DNA of 64,000 nucleotides, from NCBI GenBank assembly GCA_020205615.1, contig CM035160.1, positions 9,523,821 through 9,587,820 of the forward strand, read 5' to 3'. Below the pieces are notes generated by a model. It was given only the letters and a program-made list of their open reading frames with translations, was not told the DNA's origin and searched no databases. Positions 24,359-36,000 of this stretch are shown here, one piece after another (the first letter of the stretch is position 1; each line of letters starts with the position of its first letter). The translations under genes were made by a program, and so were the position numbers. Origin of the DNA: Panax quinquefolius. Taxonomy: Eukaryota; Streptophyta; Magnoliopsida; Apiales; Araliaceae.

Positions 24359-24498
24359 TTCTTTAGCGACGGACCCTATGATTTGTTTAAATACAAACCG
24401 TCATCTTCATATTTTTAGCAACGGACAACATATAAGCGTCGTTAAAAGTATAGACGACGGTTGTATGACCAAACCGTCACCGGTCCGTCCGCTAAAGG
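24359..24498. mobile_element. small CACTA-like inverted-repeat fragment
   Basis: TTTAGCGACGGACC near 24363 is mirrored by GGTCCGTCCGCTAAA ending near 24496. Between them are further ACCGTC/GACGG strings in both orientations. Such GCGACGG motifs are typical of subterminal repeats of plant CACTA (En/Spm) elements and their derivatives. The CACTA termini and 3-bp TSD are not seen, so this is a relic or a derivative of uncertain class. Confidence 0.45.
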
Positions 24499-25120
24499 GA
24501 GATGATGAGTTCGAATGAGATTGAATAAAAATAATAAAGATCCTACCAGATAGATATATATATATGTCCTAATTTTAACTAGAGTGTGAATCAACATTAA
24601 TTGACCCAAATTAATCCACAGTCATTTATACATATAGAGAGCGTAATTAATCCTTTTTGGTAGATTTTAATTATACCATGCGTATACATCTCCAAACGAT
24701 CTTTTAGATTGATGGAACACATTTGGGTTTTTCGTTTTCTTTTTTTCTTTTTTGTGAATATAATTTGTAATTATTATTATATACATCTCCGAATGATTTT
24801 TTAGATTGGTGAAAAATCTGTCACTCTTTTTTTTTTTGTTGATAATATTGGTGAATATATATTTGTAATTATTAATCATCCACAGACATCTAACAAAATA
24901 CATGAAAAATTCAGAAGCATTAAAGAGATTAAGATAGAAAGCATAACAAACAAGCCATGCAAGTTTCCTTCAGATCATTATTTCGTATAAAACACAATTA
25001 ATACTCGGTTACAAAACTGCATGGATCGGATGCATGTAAAGAATTAAGACAGAGAAACAAACAATTGAAACGTACGTGTTAAGGAATTAATTAATTAATG
25101 ACGTGATGCTAATTAATGAC
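24499..25120. other. intergenic, no gene seen
   Basis: AT-rich. It has one imperfect direct duplication of about 35 bp (ATACATCTCCAAACGAT near 24685 and ATACATCTCCGAATGAT near 24780). Short frames here have no recognisable product. Confidence 0.5.
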
Positions 25121-25148
25121 ATCGATCGATCGATCGATCGATCGATCT
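25121..25148. repeat. (ATCG)n microsatellite
   Basis: Seven consecutive ATCG units just downstream of the PMEI-like gene's polyadenylation signal. Confidence 0.95.
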
Positions 25149-25151
25149 TAG

Positions 25152-25157
25152 TTTATT
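25152..25157 (-). terminator. polyadenylation signal of the PMEI-like gene
   Basis: Minus-strand AATAAA 36 bases beyond the stop codon, the right place for a near-upstream element. Confidence 0.55.
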
Positions 25158-25192
25158 TAAATGGATTGGTCAATCAATAGATTCCCATGCAA

Positions 25193-25723
25193 TTAACTGA
25201 CGACTTTATCAAGTTTGTCAAGGCAGTCATTAGTGATCCCCGAGACCCAATCATCAAACTTTTTGGCTTCGGGATCTTGTGGCCTTTTCCGATCCCCATA
25301 ACACTCCTGGCAAGTGTCAACATTTGTGGAAATCGCACTAATATCCACACTGGCCTTGTAGTAATCGCCCGATTCCATGTCCTCAATCGTGTTCTTCATG
25401 TCGTCCATGGCGCTATCGTACACCTCCTGGCATTGCTTTAGGCATTCTTTGGTTGCTTCTGAGGTGAACGGATCCTCCACGCGCTTCTTCATGGCCTCCA
25501 GGTATTTCTCGGCTTTGTGGCGTCCTGCGATCATGTTGGACTGGATGAATTGAGTGGCCTGTCCAACCACGTCAAGGGATTTTAGGCTAACGAAGTCGAA
25601 GGTCTCAGATGCAGATGCGGATTCGGGTGCGGATGCGGGTGCCAGGTCAGCCTGAGCTGACAAGGCGAGGAGAAGGGAGGAGGCGGAGACAAAGAGGAGC
25701 ATCTTGTTGATGTTGAGAGCCAT
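25193..25723 (-). CDS. secreted PMEI/invertase-inhibitor domain protein
   Basis: Intronless, 176 residues. A hydrophobic signal peptide covers about residues 7-22, with likely cleavage after AQA-24. A short Ala/Pro/Ser-rich linker (25-40) precedes an all-helical domain (about 45-172). The pattern ECLKQCQEVYDSAMDDM (C94, C98), YYKASVDISAISTNVDTC (C138) and CQECY (C141) matches the C-terminal half of the plant PMEI family, which blocks pectin methylesterase or invertase in the cell wall. The usual first cysteine pair at the start of the domain is absent; a fifth cysteine, C167, is near the end. The start was taken at MALNIN because the signal peptide begins there and TATA-like sequence lies only about 65 bases upstream. 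An in-frame ATG at 25756 would add 11 residues. The enzyme it inhibits cannot be told from sequence, and a divergent non-inhibitory member is possible. Confidence 0.82.
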   Translation of the reverse strand: MALNINKMLLFVSASSLLLALSAQADLAPASAPESASASETFDFVSLKSLDVVGQATQFIQSNMIAGRHKAEKYLEAMKKRVEDPFTSEATKECLKQCQEVYDSAMDDMKNTIEDMESGDYYKASVDISAISTNVDTCQECYGDRKRPQDPEAKKFDDWVSGITNDCLDKLDKVVS

Positions 25724-25783
25724 CGTCTCTTCTCTTGGAGGAGAGAGGAGAGACAACGAAAGGGATAGAAGAAGAGAGCTTTT

Positions 25784-25799
25784 CTTATAGAGTATAAAG
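25784..25799 (-). promoter_or_regulatory. TATA-like element of the PMEI-like gene
   Basis: The minus strand reads CTTTATACTCTATAAG about 60-75 bases before the chosen start codon. A second candidate, GGTATAAAACC, is at 25848-25858. Confidence 0.45.
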
Positions 25800-26700
25800 G
25801 GATGAAGAGTCTTTGAGGGGGATAATTTTTTGTGGGAAGGGCAGTGGGGTTTTATACCAAGTTGCTAGGGAGAATGGGCATTGGCCATGCATGAAAATAG
25901 GTTATTAATGTGGTGTGGAAAAAGGTTACCTGAAATTAGGATTCTTCTTGGGGCTTTCTGAAAATAGGGATAGTAAAATTAGTATGGATTGATGAGAACC
26001 TTAAATATTGGATGCAAAACTTAAACCTAAAGATTTTGGAGCCAAGACTAGCTAGTACATAATTAATGTTCAGAAGTCTTGCTCCAATTTTTCCTTCATT
26101 TTTAAATAGTGAACATCATCTTTCTTGAAGACATTTTTAAGATTCAACTAATTTGATTAACGTCTAAATTTTGTTATTAAGAATTTTATACAACCTTAAT
26201 TTCCTTTAAAAAGAATTCAAAAATAAAATACTCTTCAACACACGAATCCAGTAACTATGAAGTTAACTTCAGGGTAAGTTGGTTAATTGATCGACTAATA
26301 CATTACTGATCCGCAGATAGAGAGATCACCTCCAAACTTGTGTTGTGTTGACACTGTATTGATCAAAGTTAACTTCATACTAACCACCCCTCAACACACA
26401 CTCGGAATTTGTTTATCATTAATTATCAAAGAAAACTTGCATGGTTGACAACTTGCAATGTGTAAAGGTCTACTAGCTAATTTTGAATTTTTAAGTATGG
26501 CCTTACAATTAACACGTATTAAGCGTGCTGCTTGCCCCTTTAAAATAAATTATTTTAACGGTAAAGAATTATGTCTTTTATTTTTTATTGCGAAAATGCA
26601 TATCAATCAATTATTCATATATGACATGTCTCAAATCACAACAAGAACAAACATATTTTTTATAGCAAAGACTCCTACTATATATATATATAGTTTGTAA
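25800..26700. other. intergenic between the PMEI-like and kinase genes
   Basis: Promoter of the PMEI-like gene near 25.8 kb, then about 900 bp without a recognisable gene or transposon. TATATATATATA occurs at 26680. The plus-strand frame at 26458-26700 is AT-driven. Confidence 0.5.
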
Positions 26701-27073
26701 TATGTTTCCCCTCACATTCACTAAAAGGCTTTGAAGAGACGATACAAGTAACCAAAAGTAAAAAAAGCCACAGAAATATCAAGCAATTGTAGGGTGAGCC
26801 GGTGAGGGAACAAAAAGGAGGATCAGAATTTCCCTTTGAAGCCAGTCCAATTACACAAAGTAGAGAACGATCACTGCGTGGGAAAAAATGAACAATGGCT
26901 CTCTACAAGGGGGGAATACAACATCCTCAGCCCCACCAAACGGAGGCCCGAAACCTTGCCATTTCCACCATCAGCGGGCAGAATTCTCCGCTTCCTCGCA
27001 ATATTGTTGGAATGGACTGTCAAAAGCTTTTGTAACATGGTAATCACTCCGGTTAACCTACCTAGCAAATCAA
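26701..27073 (-). other. probable 3' UTR of the receptor-like kinase gene
   Basis: Non-repetitive sequence following the TGA at 27074-27076. No clear AATAAA was found, so its length is a guess. Confidence 0.4.
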
Positions 27074-30000
27074 TCATCTCCCTTCATGAAGATCTTCAGA
27101 AAATACAGCTGTCCGAGAGATGGTGTCATTATCAACTGCACTTAACCCAGAGTAAGGTCCAGAAGAAAAGATCGAAGATGTCCTATCTGACTCAAAGGTG
27201 GTAGATGACTGCCTAAGGGTAGGTTGGTTGTTGGAGGTCAATACAGGATCCTGATACTCCACAATGCGCTGCACCATTTTAAGTGACTGAACAACTTCTC
27301 CCATTGTGGGCCGTTGGTTTGCCTCTGGGGCAACACAAGCTGCCGCAATCGTGCAAACCCTTACAAAATCTTCCTTTGGGTACTTTCCTCCAAGACTAGG
27401 ATCAGCAAGTTCATCCAGGCGATCTTTATCTCTAAGTATTGGCCTGGCCTGAAACCAATACAAATTCAGTGCATTTATACCATTTTTGTTCAGATTGATG
27501 GCTCCATAACAAATGTACATGATTTTTCTCATTTAACATTACTTTTAAAGGAAGAGGGAAAAAAGAAAACCAGTAACTTGGATATACAAGGACTAAAAAA
27601 CATGACCAAAAATGATCCAAAGGAAAGGAAAAGTAAAATGAATCAAATACGGATCCATGAATATTTACTAACCCATGTAACAAGATTCTCCTGTCCTGAT
27701 GGTTGTGACATATCCACTGGCCTCCGTCCCGTCAACAACTCAAGTAGGACTACCCCATAGCTGTAGACATCGCTTTTCACCAGTAGATGTCCAGTCATAG
27801 CATATTCAGGGGCTACATACCTGTATAACAGTTTAATTCCATCTCAGCACCAAGTTTATCTCAAATAACCATACATTTGATAGAGAGTAACCAAATTACT
27901 TCCTTTACAGTTTCTTTTAATGTCTTTTAATCTTAGGACAAATAACAAAGTTGAAGAGGGGACTGACCCAAATGTACCCATAACACGTGTAGAAAGGTAA
28001 TTTACTCTGCCTTCAGGTGCCTGTTTTGCAAGGCCAAAATCAGCAACTTTAGCGTGAAAATCGTTCTCAAGCAAGATATTTGATGCCTTAAAATCTCTGT
28101 GGATAACACATGGCTGTGAATCTTCGTGCAGGTAAGCAAGGCCACGTGCAGCATCAAGGGCAATCTTCATTCTGGTATCCCAATCGAGAGGACAGTTTAG
28201 TCCCAACGGACCTGCAGCGAGAGAGGGCAATTATTAACATAGTCACAGGATTTTAACGAGTTTCTATCAATATCAACTGTTTACACTGTGAGGCTCTTCT
28301 TGAGCAGATTTTAAATTGCTGGTGTACTAACTTTTGGGTTTGGCATCAAGATGCCAGAAAAATCTAATTTATTAATAATAGATAAATAACTAAGGATTCA
28401 AGAAAGAATCTGTAATTCATGGAAAAATATGTACCATGGAGCCATGCCTCCAGACTTCCATTAGGAACAAGCTCGTAACAAAGTAGGTTTTGTGAAGAGT
28501 CACGATTACTATAATAACCCACAAGCTTCACAAGGTTACGGTGATGCAACCTACTAAGCATCTCTACCTCCACTAGAAATTCTTTATCCCCTTGTGGCCC
28601 TCCACTAGTAAGTCGCTTTATTGCAACCTCTGTACCATCACTTAATATTCCCTTGAAAACTATGCCAAAACCGCCTTCCCCAAGTATACTTGCCTGTTCA
28701 AAGTTATTTGTTGCTTCTTTTAGCTCTTCATATGCAAGAAACCTTGTGCTGGTTGGATGGGGAAGTGATCCTGCAGCTGGAAGAGCGTCCACTGTCCTTG
28801 GCTTAGCTGTTTTGAATAAGGAATTGAGAAGAAGTAAGAAGTTAAAAGAAGATAAACCACACAAAAATTGAAAAAAAAAAATCAAATAAGAGCAATGAAA
28901 CTGACTACAAATACTTGTTCATACTATCAACTGACAGACCCTTATATGTTGGACTATGGAAGTATAGATAAAGTCCCTTAACTATCTACTCTATTGAAGC
29001 CAAATTGAGATTTTGGAAAAGTTATACCAAGTGCATACTGAAATTAATTATATATACTCAAAAAAAAAAAAATTAAAAACAAGCAATTGTGTGGAGATTT
29101 TGACAGTTTGACTTTGACCTATTATGATTACGAAGATTATTTTGACAGTCAATCCAATCGATTGTATTAGCATGAGAACTATATAAATATGTGGAAAGGT
29201 GCAAGCTTCATGGACTTTATTGAAGGATATTGTTATTATTATTTGTTAGTAAGATTGTCTTTCCTATTAACGTAATTATTATTTTACCCACAGTATAGAT
29301 CATAAAGTCTCTCTTGTTCAACAGGTAGAGCAAGTTAACTCCCAAGTTCCAAACCAGATGACCAAAGTCTCACTCTCACCTACACTTGTATAGATAAGAA
29401 CAACTTTATATTTGTGACAACTGTGTAAATCATAATATATCTTCTATAGTCGCATTATAATTTAGCAAAAACCAGTGTCCACAACTTTGTGCTGAAGTAT
29501 CCTAAAGAGGCTCATCTTAACATTTTATTTTATTTTATCTTTTTAGTTATGTAATAGAACTTAATACCCATTCTAAGAAGAAGAAGAAAATATACACTTG
29601 CATGATATAGCAAAATCAGTGTCCAAAAACTTTGTGGTAAAGTATCCTAAAGAAGGAACTATAAACATTTCCGTGAAATGTCATTTTTTGATAGTCAGTA
29701 CTTCGCTTATTTTGGTAAGTGGATTACCATGTCACATTATAACTAGTTCCCAAATATATTCATTTTAATGGAACAAGATATCCAATGTTGCTGAACAAAA
29801 CAAGAAATATTCAATTAAACACAAAATGCTCCTCATAAAATAGGAACCTGATTTTTTATAGAACAAGGTTCGTCAGGGTGTCTCTCATTTACTCTTATCC
29901 TTGGTTAACTTATGAAACTATTTTGATTCTTGATTAATTTATTCTCCATAACTAGCTATCCTATAATCCAAAAACACTAATATTAAAAGATAGCTATTTT

Positions 30001-33000
30001 ACATGTTAAATTTCTCTTATCTTACATGTTGTGGTTTATTTTAACAAGGATACGATTTAATAATACTTGAAAAGAGTAAAACTAAAAAGAAGTATTAGCT
30101 AATATGTAAATAAGAACATGAAATTGCATAATTATTGCATTACCAGTTTCCATGGGAGATGCTTTTTTCTTTCCTTGACGAGATGCACATGAACAGACTA
30201 TAAGCACTGAAACAATACCAATCAACAGAAAGCCAACACCAATACCAACAATCAAGATCAAACTTGGATGCTTCCCTTTGTTTGAAGTAACGAGTGCCGC
30301 AGGAGATGAAGGCTTGTATGGAGATACTTCAGCTGGTGACGTTGCAATAGAAGGAGCTATAAAATCGACAAAAAGTATTAGAAAAGTGCCAGAAAATGTT
30401 GCAAATTAATGAAACAACTAAAAGGTCTTTATCTTTTTTTCTTTTTGCAAAATTACTTTCTGGCATCAATAATACTAGTTACTCCACCAGTCCCAATTTA
30501 ACTGAGCTCCTTTCTATTTTGGGATTTTCTAAATAGCGAACTTATTCAGTCCTAAACATTCATCTTTCTATCCAATGGTTGTAAGAGTAAAGCAATCATT
30601 ACCCTTATCCTAAAACTAGGTGCCACCATGCTGATCAAATCATCCCACTTAATTTGGGACAGAGGTCGTACATTTGATTACGACCTGCCATGGTCATTAA
30701 ATGGGAGAGAAAGAGAGTTGGATGGCTCGTGAACTTTCATTAAATCTCAACTAAAGCATGTGTTGTGGCTGATGCTCACAGTAGAGCATTTACATGATGC
30801 TAACTCACATATATACAATTGCATAATCCCTTGCCTTCAAATGTTGCAATTGCATTGCTCGTGAACTTTCATTAAATCTCAACTAAAGCATGTATTGTGG
30901 CTGATGCTCACAGTAGAGCATTTACATGATGCTAACTCACATATATACGATTGCATAATCCCTTGCCTTCAAATGTTGCAATTGCATTACTTTGGATTTC
31001 TAATCAACAGAATTATTTGTTTTGGCTGATGCTCACAGTTGAGCATTACATGATGTTTACCAACATGTTTGCAATTGCATACTCCCTCCCACTCCCACGG
31101 GTCTCCCTCCCTACCCCCTCTCTATCTCCCTCCTTCAGAATTTATTTAGTACACAACCCTCTCACACTCATCAACCCACAAAGCATTTCTTGTTTATTAC
31201 TTTTCTCTTTTTGGATAATATATTTTTATAGTTTTATTGTCCTTCATTTATGACAGGTTTACATTTTCCTAAGCTTTATTATTTTATATTTTTGACAGGT
31301 TTCTAACTTCTAGCTTCCCCACCCCGAATTCCCTTTGACCATATCACTACTAAAGGTTAAGTTTCTAGATTTTATGTGGTTCTGATTATTTTTTTATGGG
31401 TATAGACTTCTGAATTTTAATTTTTTTTTGTATATGTATAATATATACTTGCATACTCCTTCCATTCCGAAATATATGTTCAATTTTGAATATTTAAAAT
31501 CAATCTGATTCAAATTAAAATGATGTAATTCAATTAACTTTTGAAACAATAAATTAGTACTACTTTTAGACAGTTTATAATTTTTATAATTGTATAGACA
31601 AGTTCAAGTGAACAACTTCTAGAATCCAGATTCATAAAATTGTTTTCTTGTGTGAACTACTAACCTGAACTTTTAATTTTTTTTCCACTTTGGAGATTGA
31701 CTTCACAATTTTTTCAAGGGTTAAGTTCAAATGACCACCTAGGGTTTGAGCGGTTTCCCACTTAACCACCTGTAGTCAGTAAAGCTACATTTAAACTCCC
31801 GACTTTTTGAGTTAAAGTGAAAACGTCACTTTTTCCATCCAACTTAACCGTGCGTGTATGTCAGACGCCAAAAGCGCGTGAAAAGAGACTGTAACAGTAA
31901 AAAAATTTTGATAAAAGTCCAAAATACCCTTCTTGTTTCTCAAACCACAATCCTCTCTCTCATTTCTCACTCCTCAACCCATGGATATGTGTATTTGTGA
32001 TTCTGAGCGGTGGATCTGAGCTTCAATTTCTAATTGAGCGCTATCAATCCCCTCTTCATCTTCATCTTCTTCACTAATTTTTTCATTAGCTTCATGGGTA
32101 TGTGTATTTGTGATTTTTGTTTCATGGGTTTGCTCAAAATCGAATTGGGTCTGTGATTTGGAGGTTTTTTCTTAATGAATTTGTTCAACAACGAAATGGG
32201 TCTTAGATCAGTCCCTTCTTTTTCTTCTCAATCTATCCCCAAATCGTAGTAGGATTCTCAATTTTCTAGGGTTCTTCCCCAATTTCAAATCCACCCAAAG
32301 AAGCTGTGCACGAAAATCTGCATTAGATCTGCATTAAGGCCGTACAATGAAGCATCTTTGGGCAATTTGGTCGAAATCTCAAGGTACTAATCCTTAAAAA
32401 CCAAATTACCAGGTCCGATGAACAGAGGTAGAATTGAAAAGGGCTGTTGTGGGTCATTTTGATGAGATTCTTTCTCTTGTTTTTTCTTTATTTGGTTGTT
32501 TTTCTTGATTTTGTAGTTGGTGTTGTTGCTTTGATATGGATTGGTTGAAGATGGTGCAGCCAGTGATTCAGGAACGCATCGAGAGGTATTCCCAAAATGA
32601 GATAAGATTCAACCTCCTTGCTGTGATAAAGAATAGGAAAGAGATGTATACCGGTGAACTTAAAGAGCTCCAAAGGAGGAGAGAGCGCCTCCTGCAGCAG
32701 CTGGATGCGTTACAGTCTAAGAGACTGGTTGATAGCAGCAATGTTGAAGCACTAAATAAATCTCTTTCAGAAGTAAATACTGGGATTGAGAATGCTACAG
32801 AGAAGATTTTGGTGGAAGAGGAAAAATTCAACAAGTGGAGAACAGAAAATTCAAGTTATGGAAGAATACTTGCTTGTTTTTTGCACTCTAAAGTTAGTTG
32901 TAAGCTAGTAGAAAAGGTTTATTAGTCCCCTTGTTAATTTATTGATCTTGTTGTTCAGTTACGTAAGTCTCTAGTTACGTAGAAACTAGCTCTTAAAACT

Positions 33001-36000
33001 TTACATTTTCCTTTAAAATTTGTAAACAATTGGAGCTAAATGGTTTATTTTAATGTAATCAATTCATCCACGGTTATGTCTAGTTTACGACTAGGATCTG
33101 CTCAAAACTGTTGATACCTTCATGATGCATCTTTGTGCTTAAATCCATTTTTGGGAGATTTTGATTGCCGTTGCTTTCTTTTACAGGTTTGGAGGCCATG
33201 CAGCTTCTTTCTTGCTTGAATCTTAGTAACAATAAACTTGGTAGCTTTACTGCTTTGGACCCTTTGAGACTGCTTCTTGTTGACACAAGAAGGTATTTGT
33301 GCTCCTCTCCTCTGTCTCATACAGTTGGAAGTGATTGGAATTTTGAGGAACTTGCAAACAGCGATGTGAAGGCGACAAACTACTGGGAAGCTTATTCAGT
33401 TTTTAAAAACTTGAATTTAAGAGAATTCAACAAGCTTACATTTCTCTTAGGATTCTGGAATTTGGAATGGCTATGGTCATGTTTTATTTATTATTATCGA
33501 TTGGCTGAGAATAATATAGGCAGCTCAATTGGGTTTTCTGCATCTTAATCTGGGTTTTCAGTTTTTGGGTTGAATTTTGGGGACTAGCCACCAAGGGTTT
33601 AATGAGTTTTTGGGTATTATTTCTCTGCTTCAGGTCTTCTTTCCCTTCTTGTTGTTTTGATTATTGGAAAGTTGAACGTAGGAGGTGCAATTGTGTTTCT
33701 TTCTATTTATGTTGTTTATGTTGTTGAACGTAAGAGGGTAATTAAGTCTTTATCCAATTTAACTAACAGAGTTATGACAGAAAGCAGTTATTCACTTCAA
33801 CTCAAAAAGTCAGGAGTTTAAATGTAGCTTTACTGACTACAGGTGGTTAAGTGAGAAAACGCTCAAACCCCAGGTGGTGATCTGAACTTAACCCTTTTTT
33901 CAATTAGATGATTAAACTTTTAATTTTTTATGATTACGTCTAATTAATACTGTCACGTCAAAAATTGATCACATGGCAGCGACACGTGCCTAAAAAATAC
34001 TTATGTGTAAATATTGAGTCTCATTTTAACATTTATTCAATTAATTTTTTGTACCAAAAAAGATAAATATAATACCATAATTAATTTTTTGAAGTAAATT
34101 TAATGACAATTTTACCATTTTTGGTATAAAAATTAATTATATTGATTATTGACGATTATGAAATAAACTTAAAGTTCAAAGTATTAATCTACATTTAGGC
34201 CTTAATTTTTTATACCAAAAAGGTAAATTTGTCATTATATTGATTATTGATGATTATGAAATAATAAGATTTTAATTAGTAATACATTTATATATTTTAA
34301 AATATTTATCATTGTATTGATTATTGATGATTTTTTTAAGTTGAATTTGTAATGTATTAAATTTACTTTAAAAATTAATAATGATTTTATATTTACATTT
34401 TTGTTATAAAAAATTAATAGAATAAATATTAAAATGAGACTCAATATTACACAAACAATTTTTGTCGTGCCATCAATTTCTGACGTGACACTATCAATTA
34501 GACATAATAAAAAAAAAAATTAAATTTAACCTCCTAATTGAAAAAATTGAGAAGACAGTCCCCAAAGTGGAAAAAATTTAAAAGTTCGGGGTATTAATTT
34601 ATATTTAGGACACAAATTTATGCTTCTATCCCACTAAAACTACACAGAAAATTGAAACTTAGGGGATGGGTTGTTTGTTTAGGACTATTCGCTGAACGTT
34701 TCAGCAATTTCATGCGTTTGTTTTGGAAAAAAAATCGTCTCAATGACTGAATCGGTCAGCCTGACGATTTTGGTTGAATGATTTAGTGTTTTATTTTTGC
34801 TGAATGAAGTTTTTTATTTATATATATATACAATATTAACTATTATATTAAGTAATATTAAATAAATTTACAATAATTTTGAATTTTTTTAGAGGGGTAA
34901 AACAATAAAAATATGTTATTCAGATATTTCTGACATGTCAATTATCAAACAACTTTTTTCATACAGATTCAGATTCAACTCATTTAGATTCAAATTCAAA
35001 TTCAGCTCTTTTCGATTCAGGTTCAAATTCATTCATTTTTTATTAAACAACCCCTTAGAACCTCATACCAGGTAAATTACGAATGCAGTTTTGTTCGGGT
35101 GACATGCACACAAAAAAAGTATGCAACAACATGACCAAATTAACCATTACCCATCTCCCCATTAAACAATTATGAGGCAAAAAAATTCCAAAGTATGCAT
35201 GCTTATAGAGAGATACTACCAGCAGAAGAAGGTGAAAATTACCCTGAGAAAGAGCAAGGGGCTTAAACCAGGTAATATTGAGAAGTTTATAGTCACCCAC
35301 TAATTTGGGGTCCATACGAACCCTATGCATGGAAAGTGAAGAGTTTATTCCAGATACTTCCCTGGCAGAGAAATTGATTCCCATATATGGTGTTATGTCA
35401 AGTGAAATATTCCAGTTTGACAAAGTGAGTACATAAAAGTTGATTGGATTGATTTGAGAACCGCGCAGACCAAGTTGAGAAGCAAACTCTTCTAGAAAAA
35501 GATTCCAATTTGGGTTAGCCGAAACATTTATAAGGAGAATGTCAAGCTTTATAGGATATACACACTGGCAACCCTGGGTTCCTCGTTTTAGCACCATGTC
35601 CGATCCACAACAGTCTGGAAAACAAAAGCCAACATTAATATACAAAATAAATTCATAACCCATGATAATTGAAGTCAGTAAGAGTAGAATGAACTGAATT
35701 TTTAAAAAAGTTACTTGTGAAGTTTTTTTTTTAAGCCTTTTCACTAGAAAAAGATTACTGGTTTTTTCTTTTTACTATTTTTTCTGATAAGTTTCTGAAT
35801 AAACAATAATTATCAATAATATTTATTATAGAAGTAGTACTGAGCAAGAATACAATAAAATATGTATTTCTTACTAGAGGTGTTAGGTGATAATGGTGGC
35901 TGAGTTAAACCGGTAGGTATAGTACCAGTACCAGTTTGTGTTGGCGAAATCTCTGCCAACCGTAGAAATGCCAACCCAGCACTGGGAGACACTAATTTGC

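Larger units (their letters stand above)
31718..33894 (+). mobile_element. Pack-MULE (Mutator-like element with captured gene pieces)
   Basis: 2177 bp. Terminal inverted repeats of 104 bp (31718-31821 and 33791-33894) match at 97 of 104 positions by my count. Both begin GGGTTAAGTTCA. The 9-bp direct duplication TTTTTTCAA flanks the element (31709-31717, 33895-33903), the size typical of Mutator-like elements. No transposase is present. The cargo is two plus-strand gene-like fragments, opposite to the host kinase gene. A CT-rich stretch after the left TIR (about 31920-31980) resembles a plant 5' leader. Confidence 0.92.
31655..34600. mobile_element. foldback element interrupted by a Pack-MULE
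   Basis: With 31718-33903 removed, 31660-31717 plus 33904-34060 pairs as a reverse complement with 34390-34595. Shared strings include GAACTTTTAA, TTTTTTCCACTTTGG, CAATTTTTTCAATTAG, GTCTAATT, TGTCACGTCA and TATTGAGTCTCATTTTAA. Each arm is about 200 bp. The middle (34060-34390) is AT-rich and repeats part of the terminal sequence (AGTATTAATCTACATTTAGG at 34178). Ends are approximate and no TSD is clear. Confidence 0.7.
30357..35242 (-). other. intron 3 of the receptor-like kinase gene, transposon-filled
   Basis: 4.9 kb, GT at 35242-35241 and AG at 30358-30357. It separates the ectodomain exon from the transmembrane exon. At least four repeat insertions (listed separately) account for more than half of it. 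Both splice sites are intact. Confidence 0.8.

Noticed and set aside
24234..24518. 94-codon frame starting in the (AT)n microsatellite
   Set aside because: The first third encodes the dinucleotide repeat; the rest crosses the GCGACGG inverted-repeat fragment.
24700..24900. Small lysine-rich frame considered as a peptide gene
   Set aside because: Derived from T-rich runs and a 35-bp duplication; no start context, no homology.
25187..25441. Plus-strand frame opposite the PMEI-like gene
   Set aside because: Antisense shadow of a supported gene with signal peptide and conserved cysteines on the minus strand.
29040..29060. Poly-A run in intron 4 considered as a retroposon tail
   Set aside because: No adjoining LINE/SINE body or target duplication seen.
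32568..32834. Minus-strand frame opposite the UCH-like fragment
   Set aside because: Antisense of the fragment whose plus-strand translation matches a known family pattern.
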